This document shows, piece after piece, positions 1 to 8,031 of a stretch of 13,849 nt of DNA. The stretch is from an uncultured Oscillibacter sp. (lineage in GTDB: Bacteria > Bacillota > Clostridia > Oscillospirales > Oscillospiraceae). A model generated the notes under the pieces. It was given only the letters and a program-made list of their open reading frames with translations. It made no database searches and was not told the DNA's origin. The DNA is taken from contig NZ_CAJTUX010000066.1 in assembly GCF_910579365.1 (NCBI RefSeq), positions 1 to 13,849 of the forward strand, written 5' to 3'. The translations under genes were made by a program, and so were the position numbers. How positions within the stretch are numbered: position 1 is the first letter of the stretch; each line of letters opens with the position of its first letter.

Positions 1-41
1 CTTCCTCCCATATCGCTGCTATTTGGTTATTTCTGGTTAAC

Positions 42-1091
42 TTAATGGCATTGCTTGACTTGGGACATATTATCGGTGCCGTTGGCGGCAATCAGCCAGG
101 TGCCGCCCCAGTAGAAGCCCTGGGGGCTGGGACAGACGGCCCAGTCCTGGGCGGCGTCGGTGCCCTCCACGTTGGGCTTGATGCACACATCCAAGCCCCA
201 GGCGGGCAGGAAGAAGCAGAAGACCTTGGAGCTGGGGCCCATATCCTTGTTCCATTCGTCGATCCACTGGCCCGGAACATTGTGGTTAATCCCCTCCTGG
301 GTGTCCTGCATGGAGCGCTCTACCCAGTTCATCATGCTCTGGTCCACCACCACGGTGCCGTCGTCCACCCAGGGAGCGGAGACGTTGTTGGAGTAGACCC
401 GATAGGTGTCGGCCCGGCCGGAGTACATATAGTAGCCGGCGGCCTTCATCTGCTCGGCGGTCTCATAAAACTTGTCCCAGTCGGACACGGCGGCGCCCAC
501 GGTCTCGGGGTCGTCGGTACCCAGCACCGCCTGGGCGATGGAGCGGCGGTATACCAGCATGCCCGGGGTGGCCTGATAGCTCAGGCCCCGGATCTCACCG
601 TCGGCGGTGGTCATGGCCTCCAGGGTGTACTTGTACTGGTTGGGCACATCCGCCGCAGTGATACCCAGCTGAGAGAGGGGCAGGGCCACGTTCACGTCGG
701 GATCGATGTACTTCAGGGCATAGTCGGCCTCCACCAGGAACATGTCGATCTTTTCATCGGCGGGTGCGCTCCCCTGCTTGGCCAGGGCCTCGTCCAGCTT
801 CTGCTGATAGACGCCGTCCTGGTTGGGGTTGACGATCCAGTGGACCTCGGTGCCGTCTTTCAGATAGGTAATGGATTTGTCGTTGGAGAGCTTTTCCACC
901 TCGGGGTAGTTGTCGTTGAACTTTCCCTGGAACTCCTGGTTCCATACATAGATATTGAGAACCTTGCCGCCGTCTCCGGCTTCTGTCTCCGCGCCGCCGG
1001 ACGCATTTCCGCCGCCTCCGCCGCCGCAGCCGCTCAGAAGGCCCAGAATCGTCAGGGCCGCAAGCGCAATACTCATAATTCTTCTCTTCAT
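42..1091 (-). CDS. Sugar ABC transporter substrate-binding lipoprotein, C-terminally truncated
   Basis: This is an extracellular solute-binding protein of the carbohydrate (family 1-like) type, which captures an oligosaccharide outside the membrane and hands it to ABC permeases. The N-terminus is a lipoprotein signal: MKRR, a hydrophobic stretch, then the lipobox LLSGC with the lipidated Cys at residue 22, followed by a Gly-rich linker. The ATG has an AGGAGG site 7 nt upstream. Aromatic residues typical of sugar binders follow (VWNQEF near residue 50, GFYWGGTWLIAANGTDN near 325-340). After about residue 340 the frame ends quickly in an unrelated tail (MSQVKQCH), whereas such proteins normally run to about 430-450 residues. 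The last 60 bases of the window are AT-rich, unlike the gene body, so the gene seems interrupted or joined to other sequence. It is divergent from the AraC-type regulator and probably serves the beta-glucan operon. The exact substrate cannot be read from sequence. Confidence 0.85.
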   Translation of the reverse strand: MKRRIMSIALAALTILGLLSGCGGGGGGNASGGAETEAGDGGKVLNIYVWNQEFQGKFNDNYPEVEKLSNDKSITYLKDGTEVHWIVNPNQDGVYQQKLDEALAKQGSAPADEKIDMFLVEADYALKYIDPDVNVALPLSQLGITAADVPNQYKYTLEAMTTADGEIRGLSYQATPGMLVYRRSIAQAVLGTDDPETVGAAVSDWDKFYETAEQMKAAGYYMYSGRADTYRVYSNNVSAPWVDDGTVVVDQSMMNWVERSMQDTQEGINHNVPGQWIDEWNKDMGPSSKVFCFFLPAWGLDVCIKPNVEGTDAAQDWAVCPSPQGFYWGGTWLIAANGTDNMSQVKQCH

Positions 1092-1146
1092 GATCGTTTC
1101 CTCCTATTTCCAATTTGATACAGCCCGCCGCTGTAATATTGCCTTC

Positions 1147-1152
1147 ATTATA
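1147..1152 (-). promoter_or_regulatory. Putative -10 box of the substrate-binding protein gene
   Basis: Read on the minus strand this is a perfect TATAAT, 56 bp upstream of the ATG. No good -35 box lies 16-18 bp further upstream (the sequence there is TATACT). That fits a promoter needing an activator, such as the neighbouring AraC-type protein. Confidence 0.5.
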
Positions 1153-1184
1153 AGGTATCGCTTGAAGGAAGTATACAAAATTAA

Positions 1185-1206
1185 AGAAAGATATATCAAA
1201 TTCATG
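1185..1206 (-). promoter_or_regulatory. Candidate operator upstream of the substrate-binding protein gene
   Basis: On the minus strand this reads CATGAATTT, GATATATC, TTTCT. Nearly the same sequence lies at 8741-8760 in front of the glycoside hydrolase operon, and a related one at 1282-1302 in front of the regulator. It sits about 33 bp upstream of the TATAAT box, where an activator would bind. Assignment to the AraC-type regulator is inference. Confidence 0.4.
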
Positions 1207-1270
1207 TTGAACTTTAGATAGTTTTCATATGGTTCTTAAATATCCTCTGCAAAAAGCTCTCGGCCTCCCC

Positions 1271-1299
1271 TTGCCGAAATGTCAAATTTATGATATATT
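1271..1299 (+). promoter_or_regulatory. Putative promoter of the AraC-family regulator
   Basis: A -35-like TTGCCG (1271-1276) and a -10-like TATATT (1294-1299) are separated by 17 bp, about 35 bp before the start codon. The -10 box lies inside a 21-bp palindrome. Confidence 0.45.
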
Positions 1300-1302
1300 T
1301 GA
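1282..1302 (+). promoter_or_regulatory. 21-bp near-perfect palindrome over the regulator promoter
   Basis: The arms are TCAAAT and ATTTGA, and 18 of the 20 non-central positions are self-complementary. It contains the AATTT/GATAT/TTT core seen at 1185-1206 and 8741-8760 and covers the presumed -10 box, so a protein bound here would be expected to repress the regulator gene. Autoregulation is inference. Confidence 0.45.
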
Positions 1303-1333
1303 ATCCTAGAAAACGCTCAAGGAGGTGTACAGT

Positions 1334-2125
1334 ATGAATGGAGTAGCGAAGTGGAAGCCACTGGAGGCCGACGGGGAGCGGGAGGTCACCAGCCACCGGG
1401 AGCCCGGGGAGGAGTTTCTGTTTTACCGCTCCGTGGCGGAGGGAATGATCGACGCAGTACAGGAGAACTGCAGCCGGGGCGCCTTTGAGAACATGGAGGG
1501 CGTGGGGCAGCTCTCCGAGGACCGGGTGACCAATCTGCGCTATCACTTCGTAGTGACAGCAGCCATGCTGGCCCGGTTCTGCATGGAGGGCGGCATGGCC
1601 ATGGAGGAGGCCTTCGGCCTCAGCGACGAGTACATCCGCCGGATGGACTGCTGCACCAATATGGCGGAAATCGTCTACGTCCACGACCAGATGGCCCTGG
1701 ACTATGTCTGCCGCATGCGGAACCTGAAAAAGCGCATCGCCTCTTCCAAGCAGGTGGCGGAGGCCATCGACTACATTTACGTCCACATCATGGACCGTAT
1801 TACGATCCAGGAGCTGGCCTCCGCCATCTCCATCTCCCCGGCCCACCTGTCCCGCATCTTCAAGCAAGAGACCGGCATTTCCGTCAGCGAGTACATCCGC
1901 CAGCGGAAGATCGACATGGCGAAGAATCTCCTCCGCTTCAGCGACTACGACTTCGCGGACATCGCCGCCATGCTGTCCTACTCCTCCCAGAGCCATTTCA
2001 TCCAGCATTTCCGCACGCAGATGGGCATGACGCCCAAGGCCTACCGGGACAGGAACTACATGAACAACTGGAACGTGAACCGGGAGTCTGTCACATCGTC
2101 AGGACAATTTCCGTCCGCGCCGTGA
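1334..2125 (+). CDS. AraC-family transcriptional regulator
   Basis: A 263-residue DNA-binding regulator. Residues about 140-241 form the AraC C-terminal domain with two helix-turn-helix units: ITIQELASAISISPAHLSRIFKQE, and FADIAAMLSYSSQSHFIQHFRTQMGMTPKAYR, the classic family signature. The N-terminal 130 residues are helical and lack an obvious cupin, resembling the sensor region of many Clostridia AraC proteins. I chose ATG 1334 because AAGGAGGT at 1319-1326 sits 7 nt before it; a GTG at 1325 overlaps that site and is unlikely. The gene is divergent from the sugar-binding lipoprotein and convergent with the GH94/GH16 operon, overlapping the last 35 bp of the 801-residue GH94 gene. It is the likely local regulator, probably an activator induced by the glucan, but the ligand is unknown. 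Confidence 0.93.
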   Translation: MNGVAKWKPLEADGEREVTSHREPGEEFLFYRSVAEGMIDAVQENCSRGAFENMEGVGQLSEDRVTNLRYHFVVTAAMLARFCMEGGMAMEEAFGLSDEYIRRMDCCTNMAEIVYVHDQMALDYVCRMRNLKKRIASSKQVAEAIDYIYVHIMDRITIQELASAISISPAHLSRIFKQETGISVSEYIRQRKIDMAKNLLRFSDYDFADIAAMLSYSSQSHFIQHFRTQMGMTPKAYRDRNYMNNWNVNRESVTSSGQFPSAP

Positions 2126-4496
2126 GGCAGGCCTCCGGCACGTAGTTTCCCTCCATGGGCATTCCGTTCACCGTCAGGGACTCGCAGCCGGACTCCCTTC
2201 CATTTGGATTTTCCACCAGAATGTGGAGCCTTTTCCCCCGGAAATCCTTCTCGATCTCCAGCGCCTTCCATTCCCTCGGGATGGAGGGCGCTATTTTCAG
2301 CCCGCCCAGGTCCGGCCGCATGCCCAGGATGCCCTCCACACAGCCCACCATGACCGTGGAGGCCGTGCCGGTGAGCCAGTGGACGTGGGACCGTCCGGCG
2401 TGGGGACTGGCCGGGCCTTCGGTGAACTGGCCGTAGCAGTAGGGCTCGATTCTCCGAATCTCCGCCCGGTCGTTCTGCATGGAGGGGGCGTTTTCCCTGA
2501 AATACTGGAAGGCCCGGTTCCCGTGACCCAAAAGGGCCTCCGCCAGAATCAGCCAGCCCTGAGACTGGGAGAAGACCCCGGCGTTCTCCTTGACCCCCGC
2601 GTTGTAGATGACGGCCAGCGCCCCATCGAAGGCGTGGGTGTGGTAGGGCGGGTCCATGAGGATGGCGCCGTAGTCGGTATTCAGCCGGTTATAGACGTTG
2701 TTCATGGCCAGCTCGGCCTGTTTCCCGTCCGCCAGGCCGCTGATGACCGCCCAGCTCTGGGGGTTGAGCCACAGGTTGGCCTCCGGGGCGCTGTGGTTTC
2801 CGATGACCTCGCCGGCCTCGGTAAAGCCCCGGATAAACCGGTCCCCGTCCCAGCACAGGTCGTTGAGCAGGGTTTTGAGTTTTCCCTGCTCCCGCTCCAG
2901 CCAGGCCAGATAGCCGCTGTCCTTCTCGCAGGCGGCAAACTCCCGCAGGACGGTAAAGGCGTAGTAGAACTGGAAGGCCACAAAGGAGGACTCCCCCGCC
3001 GCCCCCAGCCGCAGGCAGTCGTTCCAGTCGGCGTGAAGCCCGGCGGGCATGCCGTGGGGACCCAGGTGCTTCAGGGAAAAGTCCAGCGCCCGCTTCAGAT
3101 GCTCGTAAACGGTGCCCTCATCCCGATTGGCAAAGGGAATGACCTCATCCAAAAACCCAACGTTCCCGGTCTCGGCGATGTATTTGTAGACCGTGGGGAA
3201 CAGCCACAGCGCGTCGTCGGCCCGGTAAGCTGGGTGGCCGGTCTCCTGAATGTAGGAGGCGTCCTCCGGTGTGTCCTCATGGCCCGGGTCGTGGGTGAAT
3301 TTCACCAGGGGCAGTCCACCGCCGTGGTTCACCTGGGCCGAGAGCATGAAGCGGATTTTCTCCGCCGCCGCCTCCGGCTCCAGATGGATGACGCCCTGGA
3401 TGTCCTGCACCGTGTCCCGGTAGCCGTAGCCGTTGCGCAAACCGCAGTAAATGAACGACGCCGCCCGGGACCAGGTGAAGGTGATGAAGCTGTTGTAGGC
3501 GTTCCAGGTGTTGATCATGGTGTCGAACTCCGGACAGGGGGTCTTGACCTGGAAACGGGAGAGCTTGCCGTGCCAGAACTGTTTCAGGGCCTCCAGTTCC
3601 CGTTCACAGACCGCCTCCGGGTCTTGATACGCCTTCAGAAGGGCGGCGCTTTCCCGCTCGTACTTCTCCCCCAGCAGAAAAGCCACCGTCACGGCCTCTC
3701 CCGGCTCCAGGGACACCGCCGTTGAGAGCGCGCCGCAGCTGTTGCCGTTGTAGCCCAGCTGATTCCAGAGATTTCCCCGCTCCACGCCGACGGGATTGCC
3801 GTAGTCCCGGTAGGGTCCCAGAAATTCCGCCCTGTCGCCGCAGTAGGAGGAAACCTCCGCCCCGGCCAGTCCGAAGAACCGCTCGATGACGGACTTGGCG
3901 TCCACCTCGCTCTCCGCCGCGTCCAGGTTGCCGTGAATCTGCTGGCGGACCCGGTTTTCGTCAAACAGAGTCCTGGTGACAAACTGGGAATATTGCAGGT
4001 TCACCTGGTCCTGCTCGTAGTTGCCGTGGCTGGTGAACTCCGCGTAGCCGGTGAGGGTCAGCGTCCGGGGCCGGTCCGAGTCGTTGCGCACCGTCAGACG
4101 CCAGACCTCGTGGGTCCCCTTCAAGGGCACATAATAAGCCGCCTCGCTGTGGATGCCGCCGTAATCCGCCGTCATGACCGTGTAGCCCATTCCATGGCGG
4201 CATTCACTTTTGTACGTATCCAGGTCCTTTCCCACCGGCTGCCAGGAGGCGGACCAGAAGTCCCCCGTCTCGTTGTCCCGAAGATAGAGGTACCGCCCCG
4301 GCTGGTCGAACTGGTTGAACACATACCGTAAAATCCGCCCGTTGGCCCCGGATTTTACAAAACTGTACCCCCCGGCGTTATTGGAAATCAGGGCTCCGTA
4401 TTCCGGGGAGCCCAGGTAGTTGGCCCAAGGGGCCGGGGTGTCGGGCCGGGTGATCACGTACTCATGGGCCTGATCGTCAAAAAATCCATACTGCAT
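2091..4496 (-). CDS. GH94 glycoside phosphorylase (801 aa), beta-glucosyl disaccharide type
   Basis: A family GH94 inverting phosphorylase, which splits a beta-linked disaccharide with phosphate into a sugar-1-phosphate plus a free sugar. The order of parts is standard: N-terminal beta-sandwich (about 1-290), linker helices, (alpha/alpha)6 barrel with GYGYRDTVQD (about 356-365) and the general-acid motif HADWNDCL (Asp490 or Asp493), the late HVHWLTGTAS (705-713), and a C-terminal jelly roll. The length of 801 matches chitobiose and cellobiose phosphorylases. No signal peptide is present, so it acts in the cytoplasm. The start has AAGGAGATG just upstream, overlapping the end of the other GH94 gene 14 bp away. 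Substrate is not certain: with GH16 next door laminaribiose or cellobiose is likelier than N,N'-diacetylchitobiose, the label such proteins often receive. Confidence 0.92.
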   Translation of the reverse strand: MQYGFFDDQAHEYVITRPDTPAPWANYLGSPEYGALISNNAGGYSFVKSGANGRILRYVFNQFDQPGRYLYLRDNETGDFWSASWQPVGKDLDTYKSECRHGMGYTVMTADYGGIHSEAAYYVPLKGTHEVWRLTVRNDSDRPRTLTLTGYAEFTSHGNYEQDQVNLQYSQFVTRTLFDENRVRQQIHGNLDAAESEVDAKSVIERFFGLAGAEVSSYCGDRAEFLGPYRDYGNPVGVERGNLWNQLGYNGNSCGALSTAVSLEPGEAVTVAFLLGEKYERESAALLKAYQDPEAVCERELEALKQFWHGKLSRFQVKTPCPEFDTMINTWNAYNSFITFTWSRAASFIYCGLRNGYGYRDTVQDIQGVIHLEPEAAAEKIRFMLSAQVNHGGGLPLVKFTHDPGHEDTPEDASYIQETGHPAYRADDALWLFPTVYKYIAETGNVGFLDEVIPFANRDEGTVYEHLKRALDFSLKHLGPHGMPAGLHADWNDCLRLGAAGESSFVAFQFYYAFTVLREFAACEKDSGYLAWLEREQGKLKTLLNDLCWDGDRFIRGFTEAGEVIGNHSAPEANLWLNPQSWAVISGLADGKQAELAMNNVYNRLNTDYGAILMDPPYHTHAFDGALAVIYNAGVKENAGVFSQSQGWLILAEALLGHGNRAFQYFRENAPSMQNDRAEIRRIEPYCYGQFTEGPASPHAGRSHVHWLTGTASTVMVGCVEGILGMRPDLGGLKIAPSIPREWKALEIEKDFRGKRLHILVENPNGRESGCESLTVNGMPMEGNYVPEACLTARTEIVLTM

Positions 4497-4510
4497 CGCG
4501 CGTCATCTCC

Positions 4511-7216
4511 TTACATCAATTCCATTGTGATCTGATTTTCCGTTACAGGCAGCTGGTCCAGAAGCGCCCGGTCCAGCAGGATCCGTCCTTCCGCCACCGG
4601 CAACCGCCGCATTTGAGGGCCGTCCGCCGTGGTCAGGTACGCCTTTTCCAGCCGGTACTCGCCGTAGTCCTTTCTGTTCAGGTTCACAATGGTCACCTGG
4701 AACCGCTTCCCGGCGAAGGGAAGGGTCAAGGCGGCGGTCCCTGTTTCGCCGAACTGCTCCCGCACCAGCTTCGGGGCAATCACCAGGCTGCCGTTCTCCC
4801 CCCGCACACCAAACGCCTCCGTGATCACCGTCAGCATGTACCAGCTGGCCGCGCCGGTGAGGTAGTGGTACATCCCCCGGCCCTCGGCGTTGAAATACTC
4901 CGGAATGCCGGGATAGATTTTGCTGGTCTCAAAATCCAGAGCGGCCTCCGCCAGAGTCTGGAGCGCCTTATAGCCCTCCCGGGCGAAACCCCGGCGGTAC
5001 AGGGCGTTGGCATACATCACCGTCATGTGGGAGAACACCGCTCCGTTCTCCTTCTCCCCGTAGGCAAAGCCGAACATCCGGCCCATGTCGAATTTCAGCT
5101 CGTGGAAGTCCGTGTTCAGCCGGTAGCCCCCGGCCTCTTGCTTGTAAAGGTATTTGTCGGCGCTGCGGGTAATGGCCTTCACCCGTTCCTCCGTGGCGGT
5201 CCCGCTCATGATGGCGAACACCTGTCCGGTAAGCATCATGCGTGCGCCGGTCTCCGCAACGCCCTCCAGGGGCTGCCCATGGTTGTCATAGTAACTGTTG
5301 AACCAGCCGTCCCTCCCGTCCGCGATCCACTCCTGACGGCGGATGTGCTCCATCAGCCAGTCCGCTTTGCCCTCCAGGTCCTCCGCCAGCTCCATCGGGA
5401 GGACCCGGATAGTCCCGCCGCTGACATTGTGGGCGCAGCGCTGGGTGTATCGCTCCAAGACCGCCTTTTTCTCCGGCAGATCGTCGTAGGCCATGGGCGA
5501 CGTCCAAAGCAGCTCCTCCAACTCCTCCGCCAGCTCCACGTTCTTCCAGGTCTCGGCCAGCCGCCGGAGAAGCCCCGCCAGGTCCTTGAGATTGCCTGCG
5601 TAGGCGCAGGTGAAGGCCACACTCTCCCCCCGCTCCGGGGCCATGTCCAGGGCATCGTTCCAGTCGGCCCCCCGGAGGCGGAAGATGTTGTGCTCCCCCA
5701 CCTCATAAAAGGCGGTGAGGTGCTGAATCAGCAGATGCTCCAAAATACTGCCGGTGTAGACCTCGCCGGAAGCCGTCCGCTGCCTGTTTCCGTACGCCGG
5801 GTCCCACTGTCCGTCGATCTCTGTACCCCGCATAGCCTGGGGGTCCTTGAAGTAGGAGACCTTCACGCGCAGGATATCAAGGTCCCCCGTCTGGTCGATG
5901 TAGAGCTTGGTGGTCATCAAGGGCCAGAGGGCGTGGTCCATCCATACTCGGGCGATGCCGTTGCGGTCCGCGACGAAGTTCCCCAGGCCCTGGCCGATGA
6001 TGGTGGCGTTGGTTCCGTCCATCCGCACGCCGCCGAAGCTGGCCTGGATCATCTCCCCCACGCCGCCGGGGTCCATCAGCAGCAGAGACAGGCAGTCCTG
6101 CCAGAGGTCCCGCCAGCCCCGGCCTCCCCGGCCATAGTCGTGGTGAGGCAGGAAGGAACAGCCATAGATCCGCCGCAGAAAGGGCTGGAGGCTCACCCAG
6201 CGCATCAGGCGGTCGAAGTCCGCCGAGCCGGTCTGGTAGCGGACGTTTACTTTGTCCTGCCAATAGGCTTTTGTGCGCTCCAGGGCGGCATGGACCCGTT
6301 CCTCTGTGCCGTAGGACGATACAATCCGCGCCATATCCCCGGCGTCCTCCGTGATTCCCAGGAAGACGAGGTACACCGACGTTTCTCCAGGTCCCAGAGT
6401 GACCTCGGGGAAGCGGATGCCGCCCATAGCCTCCCTGCCGTCGATCTCAATCCCGGCGGGCCGGGCCTCCCGGTCCTCGCAGACGGCCCGGGGATGGAGA
6501 AATGTGCCGCCCTCGCCCACAAACTCCTGCACCGCCGGGTAGAATCCGGCGGGGGCGCCGCCGTTCCCGGTTGTTCCGCAGACATAGTAAATCCGGCGGT
6601 TTTCCCGATGGCCCTTTTCATCAAAGGACATGGTGGGTTTCACGCAGACACCGTATTTTGTGGTCTTGATCCGGTGGAGCATGGAGGTCACATTCCGGTG
6701 GTCCCGGAGGTTGTCCGCGCTCCGGCCGTAAATGGGAACCGCCGCGACGCCGGTGACGCGCTGGGGCGCAGCGTCCCGGTTTGTCACCCGCACCTCCAGA
6801 ATCTCCACATTCTCATCCGGCGGCACAAAGGCCGTCAGCTCCGCCTGAAGGCCATAGCGCCTTGAGGTCCGGCGCACCGTCTGCCACAAGAATCCCGCCG
6901 TCAGGACGCTCTCGTCCTGGTCCGGCGTAAAGCGGGCGGCCTCCTGTTCGGCGCTGACGCCGGAGGCGGACCAGCAGCCCTGTTCCGTCACGCACCAGAA
7001 GTTTCGGGTGCTGCGGCTGTTTCGCAGGTCCCCGATGCTCACCGGCTCCAGAAGAAAAGACTCCTGGTCCAGCTTGCTGTCTCCGGCCAGATCGGGGGCA
7101 ATGGCGCTTTTCATCCCGGTCTCACTGGCCAGTGGAAAGTAGAGGCCGCTGACCGCCTCGGGATTTCTCAGTTCAAAGGTTCCGTTCTCATCCAAAAAGC
7201 GGATTTTCTCCATCAT
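4511..7216 (-). CDS. GH94-family glycoside phosphorylase (901 aa)
   Basis: A second, longer GH94 protein, clearly diverged from its 801-residue neighbour. Recognisable landmarks are GRGGRGWRDLWQD (362-374), ADWNDALDMAPERGES with the catalytic Asp (517-532), GIPEYFNAEGRGMYHYLTGAASW (770-792) and a C-terminal beta domain. There is no signal peptide, so it is cytoplasmic. The size is close to what I recall for the Paenibacillus laminaribiose phosphorylase and below cellodextrin phosphorylases, but specificity cannot be set by eye. Two tandem ATGs are possible: 7216 overlaps the GH16 stop as ATGA with a GGAGG only 4 nt away, and 7213 gives a more usual 7 nt. Either way translation is coupled to GH16. 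It should release glucose-1-phosphate from GH16 products. Confidence 0.9.
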   Translation of the reverse strand: MMEKIRFLDENGTFELRNPEAVSGLYFPLASETGMKSAIAPDLAGDSKLDQESFLLEPVSIGDLRNSRSTRNFWCVTEQGCWSASGVSAEQEAARFTPDQDESVLTAGFLWQTVRRTSRRYGLQAELTAFVPPDENVEILEVRVTNRDAAPQRVTGVAAVPIYGRSADNLRDHRNVTSMLHRIKTTKYGVCVKPTMSFDEKGHRENRRIYYVCGTTGNGGAPAGFYPAVQEFVGEGGTFLHPRAVCEDREARPAGIEIDGREAMGGIRFPEVTLGPGETSVYLVFLGITEDAGDMARIVSSYGTEERVHAALERTKAYWQDKVNVRYQTGSADFDRLMRWVSLQPFLRRIYGCSFLPHHDYGRGGRGWRDLWQDCLSLLLMDPGGVGEMIQASFGGVRMDGTNATIIGQGLGNFVADRNGIARVWMDHALWPLMTTKLYIDQTGDLDILRVKVSYFKDPQAMRGTEIDGQWDPAYGNRQRTASGEVYTGSILEHLLIQHLTAFYEVGEHNIFRLRGADWNDALDMAPERGESVAFTCAYAGNLKDLAGLLRRLAETWKNVELAEELEELLWTSPMAYDDLPEKKAVLERYTQRCAHNVSGGTIRVLPMELAEDLEGKADWLMEHIRRQEWIADGRDGWFNSYYDNHGQPLEGVAETGARMMLTGQVFAIMSGTATEERVKAITRSADKYLYKQEAGGYRLNTDFHELKFDMGRMFGFAYGEKENGAVFSHMTVMYANALYRRGFAREGYKALQTLAEAALDFETSKIYPGIPEYFNAEGRGMYHYLTGAASWYMLTVITEAFGVRGENGSLVIAPKLVREQFGETGTAALTLPFAGKRFQVTIVNLNRKDYGEYRLEKAYLTTADGPQMRRLPVAEGRILLDRALLDQLPVTENQITMELM

Positions 7217-7998
7217 AGCTCCTCCATTGATTGACGTGTTTTCCGGTATACCCGCACGTAGTCCACCTCAAAAGCGGCGCGGGCAAAGTCTGTTGCTTCA
7301 TCCGGCGGGCCGGGCCAAACGCCGCCCACCGCCAGATTCAAAATCACATACATGTTATGGTCAAACGGCGCTGGGAAGGGCTTGCGGAAGCCATCCGCCC
7401 CGGCGGAAAACCACTGTTCCACCTGGTGGAACAGCCTGCCGTCCACATACCAGCGGATGCACCCGGGAAGCCACTCCAAAGAGAAGGTGTGGAAATCCGC
7501 CGCAAAGTCCCCCTCCGGCAGAGTAACCGCCCCCTGGCTCTGCTCGTGGGGCAGGCCGTAGTGGAGCGTGCCGTAGTTCGTCCGGGGCTCGTGGCCCAGG
7601 ACCTCACAGACGTCGATCTCGCCGCAGACGGGCCACTGGCCCCAGCGCTCCTCGTCCCCCGTCATCAGCCAGAAAGCCGGGAGAAACCCTTTTCCCTGCG
7701 GAACCTTCAAGCGGGCCTCGAAAATCCCATAGGTAAACTCGTGCTTTCCCTGGGTGGAAATCCGTCCGGAGCGGTAAAAGACGCTTCCATCCCCCAGCGC
7801 CAGCCTGGTGGGGCGGATATGGAGGAAGCCGTCCCGCAGGGACAGGACATCTTCCGCGTCTACGTAGGCTTGAAGCTCCTCATTGACCCAGCCCGGCTCG
7901 TGCAGTTCTACATTCCATTTGGTTCTATCCAGAGTTTCCCCGTTAAAATCGTCCTCGAAAACCAGGGCATACCCGTCATAAGAGAGATATTTGCTCAT
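7213..7998 (-). CDS. GH16 endo-beta-1,3(4)-glucanase, cytoplasmic (laminarinase type)
   Basis: A 261-residue family GH16 retaining endoglucanase with a single catalytic domain. The active-site signature is EIDVCE, giving nucleophile Glu127, Asp129 and acid/base Glu132. The extra residue between Asp and the second Glu is the beta-bulge arrangement of laminarinases (EIDIME), not the EIDIE of lichenases, with Cys where Met is usual. Other family landmarks are the early WVNEELQAY (37-45), GRISTQGKHEFTYGIFEARLK (78-98), GFLPAFWLM (104-112), and the terminal FEVDYVRVYRK. It lacks a signal peptide, carbohydrate-binding module and anchor, so it acts on imported oligosaccharides and not on polymer outside. 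AAGGAGATG precedes the ATG at 7998. It is second in the operon and overlaps the next gene by 4 nt. Confidence 0.93.
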   Translation of the reverse strand: MSKYLSYDGYALVFEDDFNGETLDRTKWNVELHEPGWVNEELQAYVDAEDVLSLRDGFLHIRPTRLALGDGSVFYRSGRISTQGKHEFTYGIFEARLKVPQGKGFLPAFWLMTGDEERWGQWPVCGEIDVCEVLGHEPRTNYGTLHYGLPHEQSQGAVTLPEGDFAADFHTFSLEWLPGCIRWYVDGRLFHQVEQWFSAGADGFRKPFPAPFDHNMYVILNLAVGGVWPGPPDEATDFARAAFEVDYVRVYRKTRQSMEEL

Positions 7999-8031
7999 GA
8001 TTTCATCTCCTTCTGAGACTGCATTGTTTTG

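Noticed and set aside
45..1118. 357-codon open frame opposite the lipoprotein gene
   Set aside because: The minus strand has a lipobox, a ribosome binding site and family motifs; the plus frame has none.
2223..3725. 500-codon open frame antisense to the 801-residue GH94 gene
   Set aside because: Same cause: mirror of biased codons, no ribosome binding site, no recognisable domain.
4613..6865. 750-codon open frame antisense to the 901-residue GH94 gene
   Set aside because: It lies fully opposite a clear GH94 gene; GC-rich third positions remove stops on the other strand. Its translation is low-complexity (Val/Leu/Gly/His/Pro) with no family motif.
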